Source of the DNA: Reinekea sp. G2M2-21
Lineage (GTDB): Bacteria > Pseudomonadota > Gammaproteobacteria > Pseudomonadales > Natronospirillaceae
DNA: 64,000 nucleotides
Direction of reading: 5' to 3'
Assembly: GCF_015687175.1 (NCBI RefSeq)
Contig: NZ_JADPQG010000005.1
Coordinates: 124,001-188,000, forward strand
The translations under genes and the position numbers were made by a program. Under the pieces are notes generated by a model that worked only from the letters and a program-made list of their open reading frames with translations, searched no databases and was not told where the DNA came from. Below are positions 16,885 to 26,662 of the stretch, piece by piece; position 1 is the stretch's first letter, and each line of letters starts with the position of its first letter.

Positions 16885-18252
16885 ATGGAAATCAAACCTG
16901 GACTAAAGAATATTAGTGTTAAATCAATTTTTTCGATAACTGTGTCAGCCGTCTTTATTGGGTTGTTGGCATTTGTCTTGTCAAATTCGTTCTTCTATGC
17001 CGAGCCTGGCTATATCTATCACGTACGAACTCTGACCGGTAGCGAAGAGGTTGTGACAGATGTTGGGTATAAGTTTTATCCTTTTGGTCGCTACAACTCT
17101 TGGAAGCGCGCAATGACCGTGCAAGCAGTACAAGACAGCGGTAGTGGTAGAATTACTGCTGAAAGTGACTCGAATAATGCATCGGCAACATTGCCCCCGT
17201 TAAGCATTATGTTTCTTGATCAGGTAGATGCTCATGCTGAGGCAACGGTTCGATTTTCTATTCCCTCAGAACCTGAAATGTTTTTAAAGTTAGCGCATGA
17301 ATACAGGTCTCCTGAGAATCTACTACGTACTTCATTAATGCCTGCGTTCAAAGAAACTTTGCAAGCTAACGCATCCCTTATGGCAGCAGAAGAGTATTAC
17401 GCTGGGGGGCGTACAGAGTTTAATTCCGAGTTTGAAAATCAAATGAACTCCGGAATCTTTCTTGTGAAGCGAGAGGAAATATCGGTTCGCAGTAACAAAC
17501 AAGTCGCGGGTTCTGCAAATGCCGCACTGGGAACCAATCAAGAGGAATATGGTGAAGATTCTAAAACCGTCTTTGTAGTAAACAAGGTTTTGGATGAGAA
17601 CGGTCAGCCAATTCGTAAGTCTCAACGTTTTACCGATTTCGGAATCACGGTTGTTTCGGCCCTGGTGACAGACATGCGACCCAATCAGAAGTTTATTGAG
17701 CGAATGCAGTTAAAGCAAAAAGCATCAGCCGACCGGGCTATCGCTCGTGAACAGCGAGTACAAGAAGAAGAGCAGAGGCTGTTAGCTATTGCCCGAGGTG
17801 AACGTGAAGTTGCTGAGAGACAGGCACAAGCGAAAGTTAAGCAGATAGAGCAAACAACTAACGCTGAGACTGAAAAACAACTGGCAATCACCAACGCTAA
17901 TAAGTTGAAAGAACAAGCTTCTATTGCGAAAGACACGGCACAAATCAATTATGAGAAAGCAAAGATAGAGGCTGAAACAAAGCGGACTCTAGCTGATGCG
18001 GAAGCTTATGAGAAGCGGGTTATATTAGAAGCCGATAATGCGTTAGCACAGAAGTTAGACGCTGAAGTTGAGATACAACGTTTATGGGCCGATGCCTTTG
18101 CTAAGCGACAGGTTCCTTCCACGGTATTTGGTGGTAGTAGCGACGGAACACCAGTAGGTAGTGATGCAGAGGCAAAGGCATTCATGCAATTGCTAACCTT
18201 GGATGCCGCCAAACGCTTAAATTACAATCGTGAAATGAATAGCGAAAAGTAA
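16885..18252 (+). CDS. SPFH/Band-7 domain membrane protein
   Basis: A 455-residue protein with one membrane helix (about residues 15-35) and an SPFH domain: EPGYIYHVRTLTG, KFYPFGRYNSWKRA, DAHAEATVRFSIP. From about 270 to 400 it is a long Ala/Glu/Gln/Lys-rich coiled coil (RAIAREQRVQEEEQRLLAIARGE and so on). Flotillin/HflK-like proteins of this shape form membrane-bound ring assemblies. AAGGAA lies 13 bases before the ATG. It is a single-gene unit ended by a terminator. The AT content is a little higher than in its neighbours. The exact role is unknown. Confidence 0.78.
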   Translation: MEIKPGLKNISVKSIFSITVSAVFIGLLAFVLSNSFFYAEPGYIYHVRTLTGSEEVVTDVGYKFYPFGRYNSWKRAMTVQAVQDSGSGRITAESDSNNASATLPPLSIMFLDQVDAHAEATVRFSIPSEPEMFLKLAHEYRSPENLLRTSLMPAFKETLQANASLMAAEEYYAGGRTEFNSEFENQMNSGIFLVKREEISVRSNKQVAGSANAALGTNQEEYGEDSKTVFVVNKVLDENGQPIRKSQRFTDFGITVVSALVTDMRPNQKFIERMQLKQKASADRAIAREQRVQEEEQRLLAIARGEREVAERQAQAKVKQIEQTTNAETEKQLAITNANKLKEQASIAKDTAQINYEKAKIEAETKRTLADAEAYEKRVILEADNALAQKLDAEVEIQRLWADAFAKRQVPSTVFGGSSDGTPVGSDAEAKAFMQLLTLDAAKRLNYNREMNSEK

Positions 18253-18273
18253 TTGGGGGTTTAACCTGTTTAG

Positions 18274-18303
18274 AAGGAGCTGATCGTAAGGTTGGCTCCT
18301 TTT
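18274..18303 (+). terminator. Terminator after the SPFH gene
   Basis: AAGGAGC pairs with GCTCCTT (18274-18280 with 18295-18301), followed by TTT. A further 300 bases to 18609 hold no supported gene, only a 50-codon open frame that I rejected. Confidence 0.65.
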
Positions 18304-18609
18304 AAACGTACAGCTTGTCTAAAAATATACCACAAGCACTTTCATGGTGAACCCACATTGCCCGGGCGGTGGACTACCGTCTGATAAAACCGGTCACTCA
18401 AACCAGGATTCGCGCACGTCAAAGAAGCAAGCCAACTTTATTGCCACCTGGGGCGGTACAGACACTGTGATTCACATTAATTCGGATTCCATTTAACCCT
18501 GGCGGTACCATTTACCAGCATAGATTTCGAATAATAGCTGTCGAATGCAACGTGCTGAGCGCAACGCGGGTTGTTAATCGTTGCCGTGGATTAGTCGAGC
18601 AGGCAGCCC

Positions 18610-19257
18610 CTAGCCCTGAAGTTTTTCAAAAAAACGGCCGACGTTTTTCTTCGGTGTCTTTGCCAGTTTTTGGATGGCGGCAAACGGTAACTCGCTAAAA
18701 CCGTACTGTTCGGTAATGCTGTTGAGCATCGCCAGCCAAACATGCGCGGTCATCTCTGCGTCAAACAGTGCGCGGTGGTAAGTACCGTCGGTTTGGATGT
18801 TGCAGTAGTTCACCAACGAGCCGAGTTGATGATTCGGCGCATCCGGGTACAACCGTCGCGACACTAGTAACGAACAGGCGAACTCGCCGGAGTAGTGTCG
18901 TTTCAAACGTGTAAATTCAGCATCCAGAAAACGTTTATCGAACGAGGCGTTGTGTGCCAGCAAATTGCTGTCGCCGATGAACTCGGCGAACTCACCCATG
19001 GCTTCGGCGCAACTCGGTGCTTGTTTGAGCATGGCGTTGGTGATGCCGGTGTAGTTTTCAATAAAGCCGCTGACGCGAAAACCAGGGTTCATCAAGCGTT
19101 GAAAGCGTTCGGTTAACACACCGTTTTCAATTTTTACGGCACCGATTTCGATAGCCCGGTCGCCCATGTCTGGCGACAGGCCGGTGGTCTCAAAGTCGAG
19201 TACGATCAACGAGTTCGCCAGGGTCGGGTTATCTGTTAGCGCCGTCATGTTATTCAC
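18610..19257 (-). CDS. DnaQ-family 3'-5' exonuclease (DEDDh)
   Basis: A 215-residue exonuclease of the DNA polymerase III epsilon type. All five catalytic residues are visible: D21 and E23 (VLDFETTGL), D107 (HNASFDKRF) and H161/D166 (YHRALFDAEMT), the DEDDh pattern. It has no polymerase or clamp-binding extension, so it is more likely a stand-alone exonuclease of repair or RNA processing than the replicative proofreader. The GTG start overlaps the stop of the M50 protease gene by four bases (GTGA); ATG 19248 is an alternative. It is last in a three-gene minus-strand unit with yacL and the protease. Confidence 0.82.
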   Translation of the reverse strand: MNNMTALTDNPTLANSLIVLDFETTGLSPDMGDRAIEIGAVKIENGVLTERFQRLMNPGFRVSGFIENYTGITNAMLKQAPSCAEAMGEFAEFIGDSNLLAHNASFDKRFLDAEFTRLKRHYSGEFACSLLVSRRLYPDAPNHQLGSLVNYCNIQTDGTYHRALFDAEMTAHVWLAMLNSITEQYGFSELPFAAIQKLAKTPKKNVGRFFEKLQG

Positions 19258-20357
19258 GAACCCAAAATGTCAGTGACAATTTGGCTGCCCGCCAACCCCA
19301 TGTTCGCCATGAGCAGAATCATCCCGATCAAGGCAGCAATGGTGCCGACATACCAAACCGTGCTCACGAAAATACCGGTCCCGGTGAGCGGCGTAATGTG
19401 CGTGTTCTTGCGTTCATTGCTACCAAACAAAACATCCAGCGCGCCGATAATGGCCAGGAACCCAAAGAGAGTCATACCCAGATAAAAGGTGATAAAAATT
19501 GCCAGAGCAATGCCCAGCCACAACACCACCGTACCGACTTTGCTGTGAATAGAAAAGGCGATGGATTTAACGACCTGTCCGCCATCCAGCGGCATAATCG
19601 GCAATAGGTTAATCAGGTTGAGCAGCGCGCTGAAAGCCGCCAGCCCTGCTGCCAGCGAGTGGCCAGTGAAGCGGTACACCATAAAAAACGTCATGGTCAT
19701 GATCAGCCCGTACACAGGCCCCATCATCGAGATATACACATTTTCCCAGCGGGTTTTAATGCGATCTGAAGAAACCGCCGCGCCGCCCAGAAACGGAATT
19801 AAGTACATGCCTTTTACTTTCATGCCCATTTTTTTCATAGCCTGCATGTGGCCGTATTCGTGGAACATGAGCGCCATGACGATAATGACGGCAAAACGCC
19901 AGTCAAAAAGAAACGAATAGCTCGCCACACTGGCACCGACTAAGGCCACCTGAATGGCTTTCGCACTTTTGAGCAGCTTCATGCCAATGGCAATGAGCGC
20001 CACGAAACTGAAGTTGGATTGTGCAGCGGGCGCGGCACTTTGTTCAGCCGCGTGCTCAGGTTCGCTGCCCTGGAACTCAAAAGCTTCCACCAGTACATCG
20101 GCTTCGTGCAGCAGTGTATTGCCCTGGTAGAGCTGACAGTGAGCCAAACGGGTTTCAGCCAGAATGTGGAACTGAAAACGCCAGCTGTGGTCTTGCCAAT
20201 GAAAGGTGTGGCTGCCATGCAGGTCACTGTTCGGTTGTTCCGATACCAGCGTGCCATTGACAAAAAGTTGTTCGTGGCCGTTGCCGCCCTCGCCAACCAG
20301 AGTTAAGGTCAGGTTGTCGTGGTTGAAAATAATGGCAGGTGTTGCAAATACGGTCAT
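19254..20357 (-). CDS. M50-type site-2 intramembrane metalloprotease
   Basis: A 367-residue protein. The first 110 residues are a soluble beta-rich domain (FHW-x-W-x-FQFH). A multi-helix membrane part follows, carrying the zinc motif HEYGH (166-170) and the third-ligand motif NLLPIMPLDGG (250-260, D258), the hallmark of site-2 proteases. Such enzymes cleave transmembrane substrates in signalling. The start ATG 20357 gives MTVFATP; the longer open frame to 20468 would overlap yacL. The exonuclease gene overlaps its stop. Substrate unknown. Confidence 0.82.
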   Translation of the reverse strand: MTVFATPAIIFNHDNLTLTLVGEGGNGHEQLFVNGTLVSEQPNSDLHGSHTFHWQDHSWRFQFHILAETRLAHCQLYQGNTLLHEADVLVEAFEFQGSEPEHAAEQSAAPAAQSNFSFVALIAIGMKLLKSAKAIQVALVGASVASYSFLFDWRFAVIIVMALMFHEYGHMQAMKKMGMKVKGMYLIPFLGGAAVSSDRIKTRWENVYISMMGPVYGLIMTMTFFMVYRFTGHSLAAGLAAFSALLNLINLLPIMPLDGGQVVKSIAFSIHSKVGTVVLWLGIALAIFITFYLGMTLFGFLAIIGALDVLFGSNERKNTHITPLTGTGIFVSTVWYVGTIAALIGMILLMANMGLAGSQIVTDILGS

Positions 20358-20385
20358 TGAATTGGGGTATCCGGTTGGTGGTGTA

Positions 20386-20790
20386 TCAGGCAGCGTAATC
20401 GTTAAGGCCAACAAAGGCTTGCCAGTCGAGCAGAGCGGCTTTGAAGTCTGCCAGACCACACTCCGCATTGGTGTCGTCTTCGGACAGTTCAGTATCTTCT
20501 GGCAGTTCCTCGAAACTGTCGAACATCGGGCAGATCTGCGCGTCTTCTTGGGTCAGGGTTAATTGCAGGCCCATCGAATTGAACGTAGCATCAAATGCTG
20601 TTCGGTTTTCAAGACGGTTCACCGCATCTAATAACGCCGTGATTTTGAGGGCATTCGCACCGAGCTCTTCTGAAAACCACAGGCCAAAGGCTTCATGCCC
20701 CATCGAAAACTCCGCGACCGGACGGTCGTGGTGGTCAAAACTGAAATCGTAATCCAACTTGGGTACTGCTGTAGAAAAATGTCGGCGCAT
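20386..20790 (-). CDS. yacL: UPF0231 family protein YacL
   Basis: A 134-residue acidic protein resembling E. coli YacL: LDYDFSFD..DRPVAEFSMGHEAFGLWFSEELG near the start and CGLADFKAALLDWQAFV at the end, matching the family's MDYEF, SMGHE and CGVEDF blocks. The function of the family is unknown. The ATG at 20790 adds eleven residues before the usual start; a TTG at 20757 would begin exactly at LDYDF. First gene of the unit with the M50 protease and the exonuclease. Confidence 0.78.
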   Translation of the reverse strand: MRRHFSTAVPKLDYDFSFDHHDRPVAEFSMGHEAFGLWFSEELGANALKITALLDAVNRLENRTAFDATFNSMGLQLTLTQEDAQICPMFDSFEELPEDTELSEDDTNAECGLADFKAALLDWQAFVGLNDYAA

Positions 20791-20910
20791 TATACGGGGT
20801 TTCGTGGGGGTGTCATACCCGGTTGGGTAAAAGCAATGTTAGGAACTGTGTACGAAGGTATTTCATGGGTCACCATGAATGAGAACACAAAAAGTGTGGT
20901 TTTTTGTTTT

Positions 20911-21573
20911 TCCAAGAGGGCAGTGTTGATGGCGCTTGCTTAAGATTATTTAGTTTTTATCTTCGGCTTTTGCATCATTCGGTGACATGGTTTTACTGGG
21001 AGATGTTTGCCGTCAAGGGCCACAACAGCTTGGCCCTTAACAATCCCAGCCGCCGCCACAAACGACTGATCACACTCCTCAATTTCGTCTTCGACAGGTC
21101 GTTCGCGACGGCCTTCCCTGGCCGGCTCACTTGTTCAAGCATCCCTGCTTGAACAACCTGTGAGACGTAAATTGCTTCGCGTGGTCGTTTGAAAGGCGGA
21201 GAAAGCCGCGGCAAGAGCTACTTTCTCGATAGATAAAACCAACTTCTAAATTCTATGTACCAAGGACTGGCGTAAATAACCCAACCGTCGCATCCGTTTT
21301 GGCTGACTAAATTGGCACGTCGCAACGGGTTCAAGGGCATGGATGCCCTTGTAAGCGCCGCGCGTGCAGGGACGCACGCTCAAGCGACCGTTCGAAGAAA
21401 GTGGCAATGAAGGAAGAACACCAAAGCGGGCGACAAACGGGGGTTCAAGGGGGCTGCCCCCTTGGAAATAAAAATTCAAAGTAAAGTCATGTCACTGCAT
21501 GAAGCAAATGCCGAAGACATAAGCAAGTTCCGCTAAAGTAAGTACCATTCTGGAAGCTCTCTTGGAAAGAAAA
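20911..21573 (-). repeat. Hairpin-rich repeat family, copy B
   Basis: Inverted relative to copy A. Left end TCCAAGAGGGCAG..ATGGCGCTTGCTTAAG, right end AAAGTAAGTACCATTC..CTTGGAAAGAAAA, which are imperfect inverted repeats of each other. Internal hairpins: TTCAAGCATCCCTGCTTGAA (21136) and AAGGGCATGGATGCCCTT (21332). A further inverted repeat of the GGGGGCTGCCCCC type is at 21449. Lies between yacL and a small secreted-protein gene. Confidence 0.85.
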
Positions 21574-21627
21574 AACCAATAAACGGCCAATCGCCACCAA
21601 ACCGATCAACCGTATGAAAATGAAATT

Positions 21628-21948
21628 TTAAGGGCGATACCGCCCCATCACTTCATCAAGATAATCGTTGGTAATGTCTGGGTTGGCAGCCTGCAGGCAG
21701 GGCAGCAAGATGGCTTTGTTGGCTTCTTCGCGTTCTTTGCTGGGCTGGGTGCCGCCGGGTGCTGGGTTTACATTCCAGAAGCATTCAATGAATTCGTCTT
21801 CTTCGATGTTGAGATCGGCGGCAATTTTGTCGACAGGGCGATTCGGGTCGTTGCGTTTTAACGGTGGGTTGCCCGCTGCGTGGGTGACACTGAAAGCGGT
21901 CACTAAGCTGATGGCGATTAAAGTTAAAAAAGCTGATTTACGATTCAT
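21628..21948 (-). CDS. Small secreted protein of unknown function
   Basis: A 106-residue protein with a typical signal peptide (MNRKSAFLTLIAISLVTAFSV, cut after THA). The mature 80 residues are acidic, with DLNIEEDEFIECFWNVNPAPGG and two cysteines (ECFW, LPCLQ) that could form a disulphide. Its ATNDYLDEVM-like end (DITNDYLDEVMGRYR) reads like a helix. No family recognised. Transcribed apart from the MFS gene downstream. Confidence 0.6.
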   Translation of the reverse strand: MNRKSAFLTLIAISLVTAFSVTHAAGNPPLKRNDPNRPVDKIAADLNIEEDEFIECFWNVNPAPGGTQPSKEREEANKAILLPCLQAANPDITNDYLDEVMGRYRP

Positions 21949-22037
21949 CGGGTTACTCTCTTTGCGTTGTGGGTTAGTACTGCGCAGTGTGCAAAGAGAG
22001 TGTGCACCGAATATGGATAAAAGAAGGATTCCGCTTT

Positions 22038-23459
22038 TTACTTCTGTTTGGGTTTGTCGGAATCTGTTTTTGGCTCTGGTTTGGATTCAGTTTTACTGTC
22101 TGTTTCTGTTTCTGTTTCTGTTTCTGTTTCTGTGTTTGGGGTGTCGATGAACTCGTGGTAATCAACATCCACATCCGCGTATTCGCGTTCGTATTCGGCT
22201 TCGGTGGTGGGTTCGGTCATGTCGTCGCCACGCGGGTCCATGTTATACGCCATGGGCGTTGTAAGTCCGGCGACGGCTTGGAAGGTATCGTGATCTTCGG
22301 CGACCACGGGCAAGACGTGGGCTTGACGGCGCATAATCAATAGGCCGGTAAACAGGGCAAACATGGCACTCATGTAGATGAAAAAATAATGGTAGCTGAA
22401 TACTTGCATGAGCAGTGAGGCCAACGGCGCCCCCACGGCGGAACTGACGCCATAGGTGATGAGCATGGCGCTGCCAATGTCCACGAAGTCTGCGCTGTCT
22501 GCGCCGTCGTTGGCATGCGCGAGGCAAATGGCGTACATGGTCATGGCCACCGCGCCCCAAAGAAAGGCGGAAACAGTACTCATGACACCGGCATACACCG
22601 CCGAAAACGACACCAGAAATATGGCGAGCGAGCCGGCAACACCTGCGACGGCGATGCCTATTAAAATAATCCGCCGATCATACCGATCGGATAAACGCCC
22701 GAGCGGTATCTGAAAAATCGCCCCCCCCAAAACGGCCGCAGACATAAAGCTGGCCAGTTGCAGGTTATTAAAGCCACCGTCGTTGGCATAAACAGGCGCT
22801 AATGCCCAAAAGGCGCCGGTGACCAGGCCAGAAATGGCCGCGCCGATTAAACCAATGTGCGAATGTCGCCAGACCTTGGCGAGATCAACCGTGACTTTGC
22901 TGATGGGAGTCGGCGCAAGCGAGAGCGTGACGGACACCGGCACAATCGATAACGCCAGCAACGTGCCCGCTAAGGCAAATAACTGTACGGAGCTGACGCT
23001 GCCCAGGTTCAACAGCTGTTGCGCGAGCGTAATCATCACCAGGTTCAGCATGGAATAAAACGCCAGAATAGAGCCGCGTTTGGTGGATTCCGCGCGTTCG
23101 TTCAACCAGCTTTCGATAATCATATAGAGCCCGGCGATCATGATCCCGATCATAAAGCGCAACAGCATCCAGCCGAGAAAACTCTGACTCCAGGCAAACA
23201 GCAGTACCACCGAGGTGTACAGCGATGCCAGGACGGCGAAACTGCGAATATGCCCCACTCGTTTGAGTACAAAGGGTGTAACCAAGCAGCCAAGGACAAA
23301 ACCGATGAAGTAACCGGTACCGGTCAGGCCGATCTGTACAGCAGAAAACCCGATATTGCTGGCGGTTACCGGCAACAGGGTTAATAAAAGACCATGCCCC
23401 AGCAACATGAGTGCATCGGAAATGAGCAGGGCAGTGAGGGGGACTAACGAACGAATCAT
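22038..23459 (-). CDS. MFS transporter (YcaD-like)
   Basis: A 473-residue inner-membrane carrier with about twelve hydrophobic helices. It starts MIRSLVPLTALLISDALMLLGHGLL. MFS loops are visible as GYFIGFVLGCLVTPFVLKRVGHIR after helix 2 and IPLGRLSDRYDRR after helix 8. The C-terminal 90 residues are hydrophilic and acidic and end in a (Thr-Glu)n run and a Lys/Pro-rich tail, unusual for this family. The overall shape resembles the YcaD/UMF3 group; the substrate is unknown. I chose the ATG at 23459 over one four codons upstream. Confidence 0.8.
   Translation of the reverse strand: MIRSLVPLTALLISDALMLLGHGLLLTLLPVTASNIGFSAVQIGLTGTGYFIGFVLGCLVTPFVLKRVGHIRSFAVLASLYTSVVLLFAWSQSFLGWMLLRFMIGIMIAGLYMIIESWLNERAESTKRGSILAFYSMLNLVMITLAQQLLNLGSVSSVQLFALAGTLLALSIVPVSVTLSLAPTPISKVTVDLAKVWRHSHIGLIGAAISGLVTGAFWALAPVYANDGGFNNLQLASFMSAAVLGGAIFQIPLGRLSDRYDRRIILIGIAVAGVAGSLAIFLVSFSAVYAGVMSTVSAFLWGAVAMTMYAICLAHANDGADSADFVDIGSAMLITYGVSSAVGAPLASLLMQVFSYHYFFIYMSAMFALFTGLLIMRRQAHVLPVVAEDHDTFQAVAGLTTPMAYNMDPRGDDMTEPTTEAEYEREYADVDVDYHEFIDTPNTETETETETETDSKTESKPEPKTDSDKPKQK
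22099..22134. repeat. Hexanucleotide run encoding (Thr-Glu)n
   Basis: About six units of TGTTTC (plus strand) inside the MFS gene. It is prone to slippage by six bases, which keeps the frame and changes tail length only. Confidence 0.9.
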
Positions 23460-23865
23460 GACGCTCCACAAACGGTTAACGAGTGACTTTCAGGGCGGTT
23501 TTGGCTGACCTGACGCGCGCACGAGGGGCACGTTGAGGTTGACCTTATTGGCAGTGTAGCAAACTGACGCGGATCGTATCGAACGACGTGCGTGAAGACA
23601 CTCTTAACCATAAGATGAAGACGCCCGGCACAGGAAAGAAAGATTGACAGTCATAACCGGAAAGGAAGCCGATCTTTGTGCAGTAGGTCGCAGCGCTGAC
23701 TGCCGATTTTTTTTACAATGCCCGCCGCTCAACTCAGACGAAACATACCGAGAAACGAATGGCATCGCGCGTCGTTCTTATGGGCCGTTTTGTCGTGGTG
23801 AGCACCAGACTGTTCATTTACCATCATCGTTCCCAAATTTAAAGTTGTCGCGGAGATACCCCTTT
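23460..23865. other. Divergent intergenic region, MFS and M60 genes
   Basis: About 400 bases with no supported gene. The open frame continues upstream of the M60 gene but has no signal peptide or ribosome binding site until 23866. TTGACA occurs at 23645 without a matching -10 box. Confidence 0.5.
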
Positions 23866-26592
23866 ATGCTCAGATCAACCCCTTGGCTTGTCGCTGTATT
23901 GACCGTCGTACTGGTGTCCGGCTGTGATTTGACGAACCTGGACGGTGATCGTCCGGAATTCAATGACGTGGTGGATAACAGCGAAGACAACATAGACTCT
24001 ACCAACACCGAGTCGCCCCTACCCAGCGGAGTCAGTGAAGCACTGCAGAACGGCAATGCCGATGCCATTGACGCACCGTTGGCCGAAGTGGAAGCGGAAG
24101 TGGCGCAGTCGATTCAAAGCAGCATTGATGGGCAAAATACGTTTTTGGCCGGAATCTACGGGGAAAACTCGATCAACTATGTGCCGTCGCGCCACTCGCA
24201 GTTCGTCAACGCCACCACCTTGTCCGACAGCTATTCGCTGTTGACCGGTGTAAAAGGCGGCTCCCTGGCCACAGCACGGGAGCAGAACGGCTTCCGCAGT
24301 GTTGGCTTCGGAACCAATATTCTGGTTGAACTGCAAAATGGTAACTTGGCGGAATACCAAACCCCGATGGAAAACATTTTGGATTGGCTGGTGGGCGGCA
24401 CACCGGCATCGGTCAATGTAGTGACCTCGATGCTGTCGACCGACACGGTAAATAAAAGCAATGCTTGGCTTGCGGCACATTTTGGTAATACGGTAACGGT
24501 GAATTGCGCACCGGCCGACGCGCAAACCTGTTTAACCAGCGACGTTCATTTGTTGGTGGTGGGGTCATCTTCGACAGCGACTGAGAGTGAGGTACAGGCA
24601 TTTATGGCGCGCGCCGCTGAGCTAAAAATTCCAACGCTCTATGTGCATGTGCATGCCTGGAATGCGTCCGAATTAACCGACGATGTACTCGCGCCGTTAG
24701 GTTTTTCTATGCAGGGTCCGGGTGGCCCAGGTAACTATTTCAGTCAGGACAGCGCCACTTACACGCACTACCAAGACATGGTTGCCGATACCGAATTGCA
24801 ACAGTTTGTGGATTTGGCCGAACGTTTGGCACAAAACAATTTCAGTTTTGATCTTGCCGGTTGCGATACCGGCTCTTGCGGCAACGTGACGGCGTTTAAC
24901 GATCAGTTCAAAAGCGCGGCCAACACATTGAAAAGCAAATTGAGCGAGCTGGAAAAAAGCGGCGTTAATATTTTTCAGCAAGAGGGTTACGGTATTCTGA
25001 AGCGATTGGTGTTACTGGGGGATTTGTATCGCCAACAAGTGGTCTACCCAATGGATAAAACCACCACCGATGTTAACGCCTTCACCAAAGCACTGTTTGC
25101 AGATTACGCCATTTATAACGTGCGCGATTACAACCCGGTGCCTAACGATTTAGGTAACTTCAGCCGCACCGATTTCTCGCACATTACGCCCACGACCAAA
25201 ACCGTGGCTATGAGCAGCCAAACGAATTTCCGTGCTGCAGGTGTGTACGCGTTACCCGGTCAAACTGTGACTGTGACACGCACTGATAATGCAACGGACT
25301 TGAACATCCGCGTGTTCGTAAATACGCAGCGTTCCGCCGCGACGCACGAATTTGAAACCAATGGCTATAACCGACCAAAGTTTTTACAGACCGCCGGTGT
25401 ACATATTGCACCTGGGCAAACTTTGCGGTTTACCAGCGCCTACGGTGGCCCGATTCAGTTGGCGTTTTCGGCCTCTGGTATTGATAGTGAATTGCAATTC
25501 AGTGGCATCGGTTTGCATCCGTACTGGACGACCGGCATGAATGACGCAGACTTTTTAGCAGCATTGGCGAAAGACGAATACGATTGGGCTGAAATTGCCG
25601 CCGAACGTTTCGAAGTGCATTCGTCGCGCAGCAAAATGTTGGATACGCTGTCTGATGTGAACTTCTCAACACCGAGTGTGGTGGCCAGCGAGGCCATGGA
25701 AAACTTATACAACCAGGCACACGTGTTGGCTGGTTTTACAGGCCCATACGTGGAACAGAAAGCGGAAATTTTCACCTACGCAAATGCCATTGGGCTGACA
25801 GTACCGACCGTTGATGTGGTGAAACACATGACCGCCGATCAAGCCACCTGTGGCTATGGCTGTTCTGGTAATCCTTACGATGCTTACTGGGCGTTTAACC
25901 CGATCAGTCACGGCGATATTCACGAATTTGGTCATGGCCTGGAAAATGGCCGCTTCAAACCGCAAGGGCGGGATGGGCACGCGACCACGAATTTTTATTC
26001 GTATTACAGTAAGAGCCAGTACTACCAACGCACCGGTCGCGCACCACAGTGCCAGGGCTTGCCGTTTGAGAATCACTTTAACCTTTTGCAGGCCGCGCAA
26101 AACTCCGCCGACGCTTTTGCGTTTATGAACAGTGCAGACATTAACGGTTGGAGCGATGGCGCGTTAATCATGATTCAATTTTTTATGATTGCGCAGCAAC
26201 AAGGCACGCTGACCGATGGCTGGCTCACATTGCCACGGTTGCATCTGTTCTCGCGCGCGTTCGACAGCGCACGCAGCAATGAAACCGCCTGGTTGGCCGC
26301 GCGTGATCAGTTGGGGCTGTCGGCAATATCTTTTAGCGAAGCCAAAGACATCACCAATAACAACAACGACTTCCTGTTGTTGGCGTTGGCCAGCGCACTG
26401 CAATTGGATTTTCGCGATTACTTTAATATGTACGGACTGACTGTTTCCTCCGTCGCTGCGAACCAGGTTGCTGCAGCAACGCTGACGCAGGTCAGCCGCA
26501 CCTTTTATGCCCCGGCTAACAGCAGTGATTATTGTTTGTCGATGGCGCAGCCCGCGTTGGCGGTCGATGGCACCACTGCATGGCCGAACTGA
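23866..26592 (+). CDS. Surface lipoprotein with an M60-type (SslE/AcfD-like) metalloprotease domain
   Basis: A 908-residue protein. The N-terminus (MLRSTPWLVAVLTVVLVSGC) has a lipobox LVSGC, so it should be lipid-anchored. The zinc motif HEFGH is at 686-690 within HGDIHEFGHGLENG, typical of M60 enhancin/AcfD/SslE proteases, which cleave mucin-like glycoproteins and are often exported by type II secretion. An alpha/beta region with VVTSMLS and HLLVVG blocks lies before it. CGGAG precedes ATG 23866. The gene is alone between the MFS gene and repeat copy C. Substrate in this organism is unknown. Confidence 0.78.
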   Translation: MLRSTPWLVAVLTVVLVSGCDLTNLDGDRPEFNDVVDNSEDNIDSTNTESPLPSGVSEALQNGNADAIDAPLAEVEAEVAQSIQSSIDGQNTFLAGIYGENSINYVPSRHSQFVNATTLSDSYSLLTGVKGGSLATAREQNGFRSVGFGTNILVELQNGNLAEYQTPMENILDWLVGGTPASVNVVTSMLSTDTVNKSNAWLAAHFGNTVTVNCAPADAQTCLTSDVHLLVVGSSSTATESEVQAFMARAAELKIPTLYVHVHAWNASELTDDVLAPLGFSMQGPGGPGNYFSQDSATYTHYQDMVADTELQQFVDLAERLAQNNFSFDLAGCDTGSCGNVTAFNDQFKSAANTLKSKLSELEKSGVNIFQQEGYGILKRLVLLGDLYRQQVVYPMDKTTTDVNAFTKALFADYAIYNVRDYNPVPNDLGNFSRTDFSHITPTTKTVAMSSQTNFRAAGVYALPGQTVTVTRTDNATDLNIRVFVNTQRSAATHEFETNGYNRPKFLQTAGVHIAPGQTLRFTSAYGGPIQLAFSASGIDSELQFSGIGLHPYWTTGMNDADFLAALAKDEYDWAEIAAERFEVHSSRSKMLDTLSDVNFSTPSVVASEAMENLYNQAHVLAGFTGPYVEQKAEIFTYANAIGLTVPTVDVVKHMTADQATCGYGCSGNPYDAYWAFNPISHGDIHEFGHGLENGRFKPQGRDGHATTNFYSYYSKSQYYQRTGRAPQCQGLPFENHFNLLQAAQNSADAFAFMNSADINGWSDGALIMIQFFMIAQQQGTLTDGWLTLPRLHLFSRAFDSARSNETAWLAARDQLGLSAISFSEAKDITNNNNDFLLLALASALQLDFRDYFNMYGLTVSSVAANQVAAATLTQVSRTFYAPANSSDYCLSMAQPALAVDGTTAWPN

Positions 26593-26662
26593 TGCGGAAT
26601 GTTATGGCCAGTTGATACTGGCCGGTTTCGTTTTTTTAGCTGAAGTTGCGGTGAGGTTTGAT

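Noticed and set aside
18344-18496. 50-codon open frame after the SPFH gene
   Set aside because: No ribosome binding site and no recognisable composition; it may be a gene scrap but cannot be supported.
20993-21214. Open frame of about 70 codons repeated in the hairpin-rich repeats (also at 26768-26983 and 62752-62970)
   Set aside because: The frame coincides with conserved palindromes, has no ribosome binding site, and is broken or shifted in copies A and D. Conservation is explained by DNA structure.
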